Source: Temnopleurus reevesii
Lineage: Eukaryota; Echinodermata; Echinoidea; Temnopleuroida; Temnopleuridae
Assembly (NCBI GenBank): GCA_036244855.1
Contig: BQKZ01003075.1
Location: 1 to 64,000 of the forward strand
Length of the DNA: 64,000 nucleotides
Direction: 5' to 3'
Shown here: positions 44,901 to 59,900 of the stretch, one piece after another
How positions within the stretch are numbered: the first letter of the stretch is position 1
Layout: the number at the start of each line of letters is the position of its first letter
Made by a program: the position numbers and the translations under genes
The notes under the pieces: model-generated
The model's input: the letters and a program-made list of their open reading frames with translations, nothing else
Database searches by the model: none
What the model was told of the DNA's origin: nothing

Positions 44901-47900
44901 GTGGTTACTATGTCTACGCTTTAAGTTAATGTTACATTTGTGTTGTTAAATATATGATTACAAAAAGGTGGTGAAGATGATGTGGATGAAAATCAACAAG
45001 CAAGAACATTTGCGAACTGGTCGCTATTGTGTAGCGCCCTCACTTCACCAAGTGGCTGTACTGCATCTCCTCCAGGGTTGATCCACGTGGGGTTCCTGTA
45101 CATACTGTCTGGAGCTATTTGACAGTTGAACGTGATGTTACTACCAACATTACATGGCAACCATTTGAGGGTTATCAAGATGAACATTAACGAGCAAAAT
45201 TAAATAGTGACTAAAGTATAGCACCCTCTACATACCTTCACCAAGCGGCTGTACCGCATCTCCTCTGGGATTGATCCACGTAGGGTTCCTGTACATACTG
45301 TTCGGAGCTATCTGACAGTTGAACGTGATGTTACTACCGATGTTATACACAGGACTCTGAGGCTGGTCAATATCAATCATGGTGGGACCTAGTATAAAAG
45401 TTTATCATAAGCAAGCAAAAATAAGAATGATTATTATTTCACCTAAATCGTATGGAGCTGTTTTTATTGAACTTTTTATGTTTATAAATCATTTAAAATC
45501 AAAAAAGGATCTATTTATTGTAACATGTGAGCATTTTCTATCTACAAAAATTACAGAAATAATATTTCATTGAAATGTTCACATATGTACAATCCAAACA
45601 ATGATATATAAACAGGAAAAACAGGAAATTGATGTATGAGATAGTGGTCGCGACTCTCGCCTTTCAACTAGAGGGTCGTAGGTTCGAATCCTACCCAGGG
45701 CGTCAATTTCCTTCAGCAAGAAATTAATCCACATTGTGCTGCACTCAACCCAGGTGAGGTGAATGGGTACCTGGCAGGAATATTTATTCTTTGAAATACC
45801 AAGTGCGCCGTGAATGGCTGCCGGGCTAAAGCCAGGGTAATTATAATGTAAAGCGCCTTGAGCACTCAACAGAGTGGATATGTGCGCTATATGAATTGCA
45901 TATATTATTATTATTATTATTAAACTCCTTCATTTGACACATGGGAACAACCAAAATGAAAACAATATTAAAAATTAAACTTCTAAATAATCTATATACT
46001 CATGTTGCTGATGCAATGATTAAATTTAATAATTCACCATAAGTTAGAGGAGGCAGAAAAACTAGCCACAATGATCAGCAAAGAAATAAAGATTAATCAT
46101 TCTGTACTGAGAATAAAATGTAATAAACATGTAACCAGCTTACCATGGACAATAACCGTATGATTGAATACCAGAGGGCCAGCTACGCATGAATAAACTC
46201 CTCCATCAGCCTCAGTAAGACTGGTAAATACCAGTTCTCTGGACAGTGAGGTTGGTGTTTCTGTATATACAGTGCCTAGAGGACCTGAAAAAGAAATGGC
46301 CAAATAACATAAGCTGACAGACGTAAGACATGTTTTATGTGAAATACATTACCAGTTATAGATTGCAGATAATGAATTTACAAAAAAAAATACAATGTAA
46401 TGTAATATTTCAAATCTTTTGGCATTCTTAGGGTACATTGAATCATTGCTTATATCCAAATAGAGGCACCTTACAATAGCAGAACTACCATCCATCTGAA
46501 ATCGCAATGACTGAGGTTTACCTTACAAATAAATGGCTTCGGTAAATCGTATAGGTAACGCCTTCTCTATTGGCAAATAATTTGATTAAGCCATTTGGCT
46601 ATTCACATTCCAATATCTAGCTTCATGAATATTCCAAACGGTTAACCTATTGCTATGGTTATCCGCTTGCTGGGATGGAGTGCTACACAGGAATGATGGA
46701 TAACAATATCAATAATAATAAAATAGATTATTTTCATTGCAATAAAAACGAAGAGTACCATGATAGTACTTAACAATTAAACAGTAAGAACCAAGATGAA
46801 AGCAATTAAATTATTGTGGGGAAAGATAAGTCTTAATATTTCTTTTGCATGTGGCAGAGTTTGAAATTGTGCATATGGCAAGATGAATACTTACAACAAT
46901 GTTACTTACCTGGTGCGAAACTCATAACTTCTTCTCCTTGCGGATTCATCCATCTTGGTGCACCATAAGGACTGTCTGGAGACACCTCACATACAAAACT
47001 CAATCGCTCCCCTACAACTGGAATGGTATGGTCAACTGGGATAACACTTATCACATAGGCATTGATATCTAAAAGATGAGAAGAAAATTTAAAAAATAAA
47101 TCTGAATCAAAATACTGCATAAGCTTATATCTTTGTTGTGGCTTTATTTTTGCAATTTTCATGATCTTGGCCTTGAAAAATTTTCTGCTCTGTATGATGT
47201 AAGTCTAAATGTGTACAAACACCGTCAAAGACGCGTAAATTGCATTGCGCTAATGTGTCGAACTTTGAACCTCGACCCAGGTATTGCTTATAAAATGGCA
47301 TTGATGCTCTTACAATGGCTCTATTTTTAAGTTACATATGTTCAAACCTGAAATTGTGAAAATATCTGTAAGCTCTAAAATATTGATTTATGAAATAAAC
47401 AAAATGTTGTGAGGAAGAAAATTACAATTCTCATCTTCAGTAGTTTCATTGTGTATGTTGAATCGTGAAGCTGAATCTCTGGCATGATTGAGATATACAA
47501 TTAAATCTACTAAAACACATGAAGGAGCAATGCTTCACCGTCGACAAAGTTAAAAACATCATAAGAGCCTTTACATCAGCTAGATAAACACAAAACCAAA
47601 TTCACTCCCTCTTTTTCTGCTGAAATATGTCAAACAGGTGCAGCACAATGAATAGTGAGGGTATTTTCTTGAGTGTGTATCAAGTTATTGTGAATGCCTG
47701 GATAAAGATGTATATTTTATCCAAAATCCCTTGTCCCGTCTGCTCATCTGTGCTTGGTTATCAAAAGATGCAGAAAATGATCTTACCATGTATTCTGCAG
47801 AAAGGGCCAGTGTATCCATTCGGGCAGAGGCATCGCCCTGTTGTACAAGTACCTCCATTCTGACAGGGCTCACCACACTCAGGACCAGCTGTAAAAGGAG

Positions 47901-50900
47901 AGAGGTAATAGTTGATATTATACACCGGTTGATATAACAAACTATAGCCACACGTACAATACCACATATTGCTGGACTAAATAGATGTGGGCAGTTTCAT
48001 TGCCCTGTTGTATAAGTACCTCCATTTTGGCAGGGTTCACTACACTCAGGACCAGCTGTAAAATTAGAAGGGGAATAGTTGATATTATACACCTGTTGAT
48101 ATAACAAATTATAACCATATGTACTGCCCAGAGCTGCAATACATACACATCGGGCAGAGGCATCGCCCAGTTGTACAGGTTCACAACACTCAGGACCAGC
48201 TGTAAAATGAGAGGGGTAATAGGTGATATTATACAACAGTTGATATAACAAACTATAGTCACATGTACCACATAGTGCTGCACTAAATAGCCATGGGGCA
48301 GAGGCATCAAAGGCAAAAATATCATGGTAATACCATCAACCCTTTGAGTGCGAGCCTATGTATGCTTTGCTGCCATCCACCCCATGGCGGGTGCCGGTAT
48401 TGGGGACTTAGGTTACACCAATGAATTCAAAGGCTAATTACATCTTACTTGGTTATTCTCTGATATCTAAATGATTGTGGAACAGAACAGTCAATCTTCC
48501 TCCTGAAAATATAAGTTTGGGTTTGCAGTTGCTAAATAGGAACCTAAATTTGACATGTGAAGAACTGACCTATTTCCCATACTTTCGTAATCTGGGCTTC
48601 TGTGGAAGCCCATCACATCTAAAGGGTATATGATCAAATTCTTCATTGATGGGTTTAATCATCAATTTCAATACTAGTATAACAGAGAAAACAAAACGTT
48701 TTATTGGGCACATTTTTCAAAGTAAGTGCACTTCATCTTCAGCTTAAAATATAGGATAGATGAAATTAGAGTCTACATAATATTTGAAGTATTCATGCAA
48801 TACCTTAATTATGTCATTCTTTTTTAAGTTTAATAATTAATAATTCAATAGGTGTTATCTAAGGGAGAGTTGTTCTAAAGTTGCAATTGCTCGCAAGTTG
48901 CAGTTGACTGGAACGAGCCAATCAAAATTATTCTTTCATATGCACCTTGTCAAAAGTGTAGTCCGCAAATTAAAATGAGCGTTCCAATATGCAACTGGTT
49001 TGCAGTTGTTCTGCGATCAATAGCAACATTGTAGCAACATCCATGAGTCTTACCCTGTATGTCGATCTCATAGATGGTTCTCAGAGGGCCAGTCTGGCAG
49101 GTGTAGCTTCCAGCATGCTCTAAACTCAGAGATTCAAAGTTGAGTTGGGTCGCCCCTGGTGCTGGGTAGTCAACAAACACTTGCTAATTCCCTGTTACAT
49201 TAATAAGGATGTGTGCTCAAAAAGGTAGCAACATCCCTAAGTCTTACCCTGTATGTCTATCTCATAGATGGTTCTTAGTGGGCCGGTCTGACAGGTGTAG
49301 CTACCTGCATCCTCCAAGCTCAGAGATTCAAAATTAAGTCTGGTCGCTCCTGGTGCCGGATAGTCCACATACACTCGCTCAGTCCCTGTAAAGAAAAGAC
49401 AATGTGCTTCAAACTTTTAACAAGCTGTGTGATTTTTAATACAATTTGAATTGTTAAAATTGAAAAACTTTAAACTTGATGTTGGATAACGTTCCTTTGC
49501 TTTTTCTTACGCATGTCTGATACAGCAGTCATAATTGGTCACCTACTCCTTAATTTGATTTAATATGATTGGGCAACAGAAATAATAACATTGATACATT
49601 ATCAATTACTCATGAATTAACAATGCTTGATATCTGAACCGCGAGGCATATTCAATTACAGAGCTTAGTCCTTGGCTTACTCTCAGTTTTATGGACGTCA
49701 TTTGATCGTGTATTTCACCCACATATTCAAAAATATGTACATTTCTAACTAGAATTCTAACAGAATCCACACTCATCTACTGTTAAGACCCTCCCAAGTA
49801 CTGGAAGTAAATTACAATTTACCTACTTTATTCACTACCAATGAGTGTCTGGAATTAAAATCTCAATGGGTCATCTATTCTTGGCTCTCTCTCAGAATCT
49901 CTCTCTCAGGGCATCAACGTCATTTGAAACCTTACTTTATCCATCTAACCAAAGAATTATGCAATTTGAGCTCCATGAATCATCTAAATCATGACTTACC
50001 AAGTATTCTACATGGTACAGCAAGCGGATTAGGATTGAACAATATTATGTTACCATTTGTACTACCAACGGTTGCTTGGCATAGCAGTCTCAGTGGGCCA
50101 CTAATGGGTTTCCTATCTGAAGTATATCTTTTACCACTCAAAGCATCTTTCTACCAAAATATGGAGGCAATTCTCATCAGAATGATATAACCTATATATT
50201 CATTTACCTAAGACTCTTGCGGGCACAGCAAGTAGATTAGAGTCCAACCATGTTGGGTCGCTGTATGTACTTCCGATAGGTGCTTTGCACAGTAGTCTCA
50301 GTGGATCCCTTATTATGGCTCATTATATGAAGTATATCTTTCATTATTCATATCATATTTCTTCCCAAATAACTAGAATATATCTGGAATAATATAAACT
50401 AAATGATCATTTACCTAAGACTCTTGCAGGCACAGCAAGCAGATTAGAATCCAACCATGTAGGGTCGCTGTATGTACTACCATTAGGTGCTTGGCATAGC
50501 AGTCTCAATGGGTCACCAATGCTTGGCTAATTGTCTGAAGTATATCTTTCATCACTCATATCATCTCTCTAACCAGAATGATAACCTTAACATTTGTTTA
50601 CCTAAGACTCTTGCAGGTACAGCAAGCAGATTAGAGTCCAACCAGGTTGGGTCACTGTATGTACTACCGATGGGAGCTTGGCATAGCAGTCTCAATGGAT
50701 CGCCTATCCTTGGTTCACTATCCGGGTTGGGGATGTCGGGCAGAACATGGATTGTTTCTGGACAAAAAATTACACAAAATTAGCAACTTTTTAATACTGT
50801 TATTTAGCCAATACAATAGTTGTGGAAGAATATTTTGGAACTTCCTTCCTCAAATAAATTGTAATTGGAAATTTTCACACTGAAAGTAATCAATATTGTA

Positions 50901-53900
50901 CAAATTAAAATTAATTGGCAACATAGAAACATTTTAGAATCATCAATTGTCCATGTAAATTTTTTTTAACACACTTCTCTCCAATGGATTTTAAGTGATG
51001 TTGTGTAAGCTGCACTATTGTAAAAATAGAACATAAATGTGAATTTAGGGAAGAATATGATATAATTTGCAGTAAAATAAATCCTTCCGCAATTGATTTA
51101 ACCATAGCCTGCAGCAGGATCAGTTCATTCCTTGCTCTACATGATTGCGATGTGCATGAATATCTCCACAGATTCCAATTTGACTTGATTTGATTTGATT
51201 TCTTTATTTCAAGAAAACATAAATTGAACAAAATTACTTAAGGAAAATTGCCTTACCTATATTTTCACAAGCCTGTCCACTGTACCCAGGAAGACACACA
51301 CACCCACCCTGGGTGCAAGTCGCTCCATTCACGCACTGGGGGAAGCAGCGTTCAAGAACTGAGGGATGGAAAAAAAAGATGAAAATAAATTCCTGAATAA
51401 TGGTAAAGAAAATATCACAACAATCAGCTAAGATTGTATAACTGAACAACTTGCAGCATTATGATGAAAATTATTGTGAAATATTATAGATTATAGATTG
51501 TGAAATACATTTATGAGAACTTAAACATACTGAATCTATGATATTTTTTTTTAACTTGAAATACATTTTCCATGACATTAACTCCATCAACAATTGTGGG
51601 TCCATGGATAATCTACACAGTAAGGTAAACCTCAAATGTACTCTAAAACCAAAAACATATTAAAAAAAAGTAGGGCTATAGAGGTGACAACATTGTCTTT
51701 CTTTAACCCATGTCAATGAAATATTGATCGTTTCTTATAGGGTTTTAGTGTCTTTTCATGACAATAGGATGATAAATTTATATAACTGAAGAGCCCGGAA
51801 CTTAGTTGTTCATAACAAACATATTTGGGAATTAGAGAATTCAGGAAACAATGGGTAAAACATGCTATAAATTGTTATAAGTTGTTGTTATAAGACTTTT
51901 GAAGAGAAAAGTCACTTGTGTTCCTACCTGGGCTTGGTGCACCACCGATGGTGATGTTAGCTGTTGCAGTGAGTGGTCCTGTGCTACAGGAATAGCTCCC
52001 TGCATCAGTGGCTGCCAGGTTGTTGAAATAGAGGATGGATGAACGGTCGCTTGTTGTTACACTGTAGATTCTTCCTACTGCACCTAATAAGAAAAAATAA
52101 ATATATCAATAACCAGGTACATAAGATGAAACTTTTGTATTCAAGATGGTTCAGATCCATGAAAAAATTGTGAATAAATCAAACAAAATAATTGGCATCA
52201 TTGGCTTTCGAGGTATTGAAATGAATAAATACCCGGTCAGAATAAATATTTAATAAATATTTATTCTCGTGTACCTGATACGAAAGGGACATCACAATGA
52301 GATTTTCATATTTAAGAGAGTCTTGAGTATCCATATTCATGAACAACTACTTATAAAATAGAATGCATTACTGCTCTTACCATGGCTCTATTTTTAAGTT
52401 ATGTATGTTCTATCTGCAACGAACGCCTTGAATTCATATAAAAATACACCTCATGCATATATTCTAGAACAGTTTGCATCTTTGCGTTTAGATAGACTTG
52501 TAACAATCACCTAATGATGCAAATGCAATCTCAGCTATTCACTTGCAATGAAAGCCTTAATTTAAATGAAAATACACCTCATGCATATTCCGGAACAGAT
52601 GGCTCCTCTGTGTTCATATTGACTTGTAACAATTACCTGATGATGCAGATGCTATCAGCTGACCATTGGTACCCCTCCACTCAGGATCCAAGAAGGGGCT
52701 ATTACTAGACACCTGACACACTAGATTGAAGCTGGACCCAAGTCTTGGAATCTGTGTGATCGACAGCCTGATGGTGATCAAGTGTCTTCCAGGGATTGCT
52801 TATGAAATGGTATTAATGCTATTACAATGGCTCTATTTCTAAGTTACGCATGTTCTGTCCAAAATGAAAATACACCTCATGTTTATCTCATGACAGTTTG
52901 CACATCTGCTTTTAGATCAAATTGTACCACTTACCTGATGATGTAGATGCCATCTCAGCTATTCATTTGCAATGAAAGCCTTAATTTAAATGAAAATACA
53001 CCTCATGCATATTATGGAACAGTTGGCATCTATGCGCTTGGATCAACTTGTAGCAATTACCTGATGAGGCAGATGCTATGAGCTGACCATTGGTGCCCCT
53101 CCACTCAGGATCCAGGAAGGGGCTATTACTAGACACCTGACACACTAGATTGAAGCTGGACCCAAGTCTTGGGATCTGAGTGATCGACGGCCTGATGGTG
53201 ATCAAGTGTCTACCAGGTATTGCTGAAATAAAACATATGAAAAATCATGGGGTTAATGTGGTATCTTGTGGGACACCAAATATTCAGAACAGGGATGCAA
53301 GGTGAGGAGTCTGTGTGATTGATGGGCTGATGTGTAGAATAATTGGGAAAGTAATTATAAATCAATAAGAAGTAAATATTAAAACAGATGCCATATTGAA
53401 TCGTCAGAACCAGGACCCAAGAGAGCCTTGAGGTACATATACATGTATCTATCATATCAAACTAGGATGGTAGAACAAGATACATCGTAGGTATCAGAAT
53501 GATACTAGTGAACGAAAATAGGGAGGTTTATAATAACAAAGACAAACTAGAATTATACATTGTTGATAGGTTAAATAGGTAATGAATGCAGAAAATAAAA
53601 GTGGTCTTACAAAGTAACATTGAGGTACACCACATGCATTTTTTTTAAATATGAAGCTTGGAACAAAAGTCCTGTAACATATTGCTGTCTGGGAGAAGTG
53701 AACTGATTAGAAGTCACCTCGCAAAGGGAATATTGGTAACAAAAAGAAGAAAAGCAAACACAACAACACCAACAACAATTAACAAGGAAGGAAAATTAGT
53801 AAAAACTTACGTGAAGTTCTAAGTTGGCACTGATCACCGGTATAGTCAGGGAAGCATACACAAACTCCATTCACACAAGTTCCTCCGTTCTGACATGGTC

Positions 53901-56900
53901 TTGGACACGTGGATTCAACTAGAAGAGAAAAATTGAAATTGGTTTTACATAAGTCTTCTCTCAATTTCAGGTAATTTTTATATTTTAATATCTTTAATTC
54001 AACATTTTGACTTACTCATGGAATATAATTACAGATGCTGAAAGCATTTGCAGCAAGCCATTTTTTGCAACTCAACATTCCTAATAAGATATATGAGTCA
54101 TTCTCAAACATTAACAATTAACTTAAAAACTAAGGTTTAAAAATGAAACTTTGATTAGAGAAAGGTTGTAGTAAGAGGTCCAGGTGAACAGAAATAAGTC
54201 TTAGAGCCCAAGGGGTGATTGTTGTTATATGGCAACCAGTAGAAATGTACTATTTTTGCAAAGTTATTGACTATTTTTGCAAATATGACATAAGTTATCT
54301 CATTGACTGACCTTATTGTAGGCACTAATAAATCATAGAAAATAGTAAAATATGTGTAATTTTAAAAGTAACTGCTAAGCATATAACGTTGATGTTACTT
54401 ATATTTAAGTGATATTTCATCTGTGATGCTAAGCGTGATGGAGGTTGCAAGAGGTCTAACTGAGCAAGAATAAGACCCTGGTTTATTTCATTGACTTACG
54501 TCATTAAATACACCACTGAATTTTAGAAATATATAACAGTATTTACTTAACATACAACTTTGATGCTACTCATACTTAATTGTTGCTTTACCTGTTATGC
54601 TGAGAGTGAAGGAGGTTGTAAGAGGTCCAGCTGAGCAGGAGTACGTCCCAGAGTCTGAGCCTTGGATGTTCTCTATCACAAGATTAGTGGAATATGGTGA
54701 TGTGCTCTGGGTGTACAAACGCTGACTTCCAGCTGTGAATAAAGAATGATAGGAATGATAGGAATGATAGGAATGAAATGAGAATGAACGATACAAAATG
54801 CTGTTTGAAATTTCATTTTAAAATTTCAGTTGATCTTTTTTTCCTTTAGGCAAAGGTTTAGAATAATGGATATTGCACTGGCTGATTCAGATAAATTTCT
54901 AGTTCCATTCTCGAATTGCTTAATCATTGTCTTTAATACATACATGAATACATGAATTCATATTTTGTCTGAATATTAAATTAACTTGAAGTGATATCTC
55001 ATAGGGGTTATACAAAACAGTCAGTTGCTATAAACCAGATTTAGTTATAGCCAAAATTAGATTATAGAGGAAACACTAACAATGACTGGCTGATTCTGTC
55101 ACATGATTAATCTGAATGACTGAACATAAATAACATACCCGTTGCCAGTGAGTACCAGATTTGCATGTGTTTGTGATACCCACAAGTGCATGAACAATAC
55201 ACAAGAAATCGAATCTGGCTCTGAAGCCACCAAAAAATAAAAACAAACTTACCGTAGCCACGAGGACTGACTGGTAAACCACTTGGTAGTCTCCAGATGG
55301 GACTTGTATATTGGCCCTCCTGCCTCACATTCTGTCACATATATTTTTTTTCATCTCTCTCTCTCTCTCTCTTTCTCAATTCCTTCAAGTTTGAAGCATG
55401 AAGTAATTTTTAATAGTATAAATTATTTCTCATGTTACCTTGGAGTAATCTTTTTCTCCCTATTGATTACATGTGGCTGAAAATATGTAGTGCATGCAGT
55501 AGAATATCAGGGAAAATGAACAGTTTACAATAGGACCAAAACCAAACTGCCTTCAAAGCCACTGAAAATGAAAACAAACTTACCATATCCACGAGGACTG
55601 ACTGGTAAACCACTTGGTAGCCTCCAGATAGGACTTGAGTATTGGCCATCCTGTCGCAACTCACAAAGGAATGTAATTGTCTGGCCAATAGAGGGCGATG
55701 TGTCCGAGGGTGGGATGATACGGATTGCGTAAGGTGTCACTGCCATAAACACAATATGAGAACAATATTTTAATTTTCATAATTTCTTAAAATGATACTT
55801 TTTCTGTTTAAAATCTATGAATATGCATTAAGAGTAATTAAAAAAGGGATTTCAAACAAGTATCATCTGATATATTTTTCAACTCTATGAGATGGCGGGT
55901 ATTATGATAGCAATGATTTTGCTATTTTCTGAGTAAATATAATTGCTAAATGAAGATATGTGACAGATGGAGGTGAAAAGGGGTTTCACATACTTTACCA
56001 ATTATAGATTACATTCACATTTTTGTATATTTACAGGTTTCTCTGGAAGAAGCTCTCAACTCTGAATACATGGAATGCATACACAATGGCTTCTACTGTT
56101 TGGAGAAAGTGGACCCCTTCAATTCCATCCCCATTCCTAAGAATAAGTGAAACTCATAATTAAAAATCCACCAAGGATTAAGATAATAAAAGCCATACCT
56201 TGTCTTTCACAAGCCGAGCCAGTAAACTCTTGTGGACAAACACAGTTACCATCCATGCAAGTTCCACCATTCAAACAAGGAACCAAACAAGGACGACCAG
56301 TACCTATGGGAAAGAGCGAGATTTATATGACAATCAATATCATAACTTATGTCATGAACATATTTTACTTTCATATGATGACATTAAATGTCTCTCTTTC
56401 ACAAGTCGAGCCAGTAAGCTATTGTGAACAAACATGGTTACCTTCCATGAAAGCTCCCAAATTTAAACAGAGAACCAAACAAAGATGACTCTTGTGGACT
56501 AACATGGTTACCATCCATGCAGGTTCAAAAATTTAAACAGAGAAATAAACAAAGACGACCAGTGCCTACAGAAAAGAGTGAAATTGATATGACAATGAAT
56601 TTTACAACACATGTCATAAAGGTATTTAGGTTTATATGAAAGACATTAAATGCTTCTCTTTCATAGCTGGAACATTGAATTATTGTGGACAAATACAGTT
56701 ACCATCCATGCAAGATACCCTATTTAAACAGAGAACCGAACAAGGATCACACTTATCCAAAGGAAAAGAGCAAGACATTCAATTTCATAAAAATAAAATT
56801 TCATAATCTTTTTTTTTTTAATTCACTCAACAGTTTATATACATGACATAAGACACTATTCCAAAAGCTGACTCATTTTACATCTCACGGACAAGAGTTA

Positions 56901-59900
56901 TAAAAGTTCTAAAGCTCTTTATTACTTATTTTGTTCATTGCCTATACCAGAAACAAGGACCAAATTGTCCTTATCACATGTAGTTCTCACTAAACATATG
57001 TGATAACCTAATTATTTCACCACTGTATCTTGTAACATCTACTTCCAATCATATCACAAAATTCTTGGCTAGAGTTTTTAAGTTGCTTATTTCATTTAAG
57101 ATGTCAAGAACGTGTAATTTAGCTCAAAAGTCTTTTATTTGGAACACATACGTCAGCTTAAATTAGTCATCAGGTTGATTTATGCTTGCTCCCATATAGA
57201 GGGGTAATATCAAAATTCCAAGGAGATATGTGATGTTGTTTGTTCTCAAAGTTTACACCAGAAAAGATGTCTCAAATGCATGATATCGGTATTGCCGGGA
57301 AAATTTGACGAACAAAATTACTCACTTTCCAGTGCGATGGTGAAAGTAGAAGAATGAGGACCAGCATAACAGGCGTAGGTTCCTGCATCATCTAGCTGAA
57401 GACTCCTGATGACGAGACGAGTCAAGAAAGGTCCGACCTCCTGGGTGCTAAGATGTCTTGGAGCTCCTGTAGTAATGATCATAATAATTTCATTATATAT
57501 CGCTTTCACTATTAAAGAGTATTTACAGGAGTTCCTGCATCATCTAGCTGAAGACCCATAATGACAAGATGAGACAAAAAGGGAGCTCAGATGTCTTGGA
57601 GCTACGGTAGCATGATGATGAAAATAACCATAATAATTATAACTATAATGATAATTTTAGAAATATACAAAATTTGCTATATTTATCAAGAGTATTCACT
57701 ATTGTGCATCATTCACAGCATAACTATACCATTCATTGGATTTGAAGCACCATATACACACAATTTCCTTTGGGAACATTCCAGCAGGTCATTTGAGATA
57801 CTCAATGCTCTTTGACCAAAGCACAGTTCCTTTCAAATAGGAATCTAGAGATACCAGGGTACAGGGCAGCACATTTGGGATTTTCTTTTCGCTGAAGGAA
57901 TTGCTAGACCACATACCTTGGTTTATGGCTACAATGTTCACTCCATCAGGCCCCCTCCATTGTGGCCGACCATAGAGGCTCCCTTGAGGTATCTCACATA
58001 GGAATGTTATGTCCTGGCCAACTACAAACTGGTTTGTATCAGGGGGATGGATGCGCACTTGGAACGGTGGTCCTAGAGAAAGGAGGAATAATCAAAATAG
58101 CAATTAGCTGAACTGAGCATGTGTGAAATAGTATTCAAAGATGAATTAGGAAGGTTTGAATGTCTATAACAAATGTATGAAAAGTCTAAAATAGAATCTT
58201 GCTAATCAAACTTTGTAACTAGCTGTAGCTTTCAAAATGGATGTAACTTACAAAAAATGATTCTTCCACATGAGTCATCAACTGATGGATATGCACACAT
58301 AAGTTCAAAAATTCTTTACAGAATAGATGTGGCATTGGAGAAGCATTATACCGAGGAATTTGTATTGAGAACATTTGATAGAAACAAAGCAGTAACTATT
58401 ATTGAGAAATCTATAAAGCTACAAGCTTCTAGTAATGTTTCTACAACTCTTTACAAAAAAAATGTGCATACATGTAGATCTAAGCACAAATGTACAAACG
58501 ACTGTTAAGAGAAAGAGTCACCAGTTGTTTCACATTTGTGCATAGATATATACACACAGCTTTATGAAACACAACCCAGGATTGGCTTTTGCACTAGCAT
58601 AATAGTTGATCAATTTACTGGACACCAAATGATAAGAGACTTACCTCTATTCTGGCACTGTCTTCCACTGTGCCCTGCATGGCACTGACAAACTCCTCCA
58701 ATACACGTTCCACCGTTCAGACAAGGTAGAGGACATTCAGGCGCTGTTGAAATGATTACAACAACAAAAATTAGGGACTTATAAAGTGCACATATCTGTC
58801 AACGACAATCAAGGAACACAAAGTAACTAGGAAATAAAAACAATATTATCAACAGTAACACAGCATTATTCTAGAATTGTTGTGAAAATATATATAAACG
58901 ACAATGATTCTGAGAAATTCTTCTTGAAATTCCAATTCAAGATATCCAAATGTCTTTCTACAGGGTTCTTATGTGCTTCCAACATACAGTGTCGCTGTTA
59001 TATTGTATTTTATTTCATACCAATATGAGAATAAGGATCTGGGACACATTATAATTGGACGGTCTAATTCATCCACAAATACATATATGATGATTTAATA
59101 ATAATTTAATTTAATTTAATGATATTAATTATGTTCTATAGAATGATCTAGTATGTCTAGGGTGCAGATATACATCCTTGCATCAACTTTCTAAATGATG
59201 CGCAGATGAGAGTCAGACACGATGATGATGTTATTTGCCCTCTATGGTCACAGTGAAAGATGCTCGGAGCATGCCCTCGGTACAGACATAGACCCCCTCA
59301 TCAATGTACTGAACTCTAGCAATGATGCAGACGAGATAGATGAAGGTGTTTTGATCAGACAAAGTCATAAATAATGATGATTTTACTTACCTTCTATGGT
59401 CAGCGTGAATGACGCTCTGAGCATGCCAACGGTACAGACATACACCCCCTCATCCACCTGCTGAACTCTTACGATGTGAAGACGAGACACAAAGTCAGAT
59501 ACTCTCTCTACCTCATATCTTCCATTCCCTAGAAGAACAATGAGAGCAGTGAAAAATTTTAAAAAGAATTGCAATACTAACATTCATATATGGGTCATTA
59601 AAAAACATGGACACCAGAATATTAGTGACCAGAATTGAGCGCTCAAAGTTTGTTGTATGGTTGTTTTCTTTATTCGCGATAATACATGCTGTTGTAATAC
59701 TTTCAAATTATGTCAATAGGCCTGGTTATCTTTTGGTAAGTCCGTAATTTTTTGTGCTTATAAAAGTATTTATTCAAAAGTTGTTTCCCATTAACTGAAC
59801 CAAAATTATAAATGTAATACATTCCTCTTCTACATGTCAGGCATATATAACTTCCTTTGAAATCTGAAAGAACATTTCATCTGAAGCAAAGAACTTTGCA

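Larger units (their letters stand above)
52500..53222 (-). repeat. 424 bp tandem duplication carrying exon 13
   Basis: Exon ends at 52637 and 53061, and short exon-end stubs at 52511 and 52935, repeat with the same 424 bp offset and share intron words such as AAAATACACCTCATGCATAT. Confidence 0.85.

Noticed and set aside
45631..45710. A tRNA gene (box-B-like GGTTCGAATCC)
   Set aside because: The head continues into a repeated body and (ATT)n tail shared with 43885-44160, so it is a SINE, not a functional tRNA gene.
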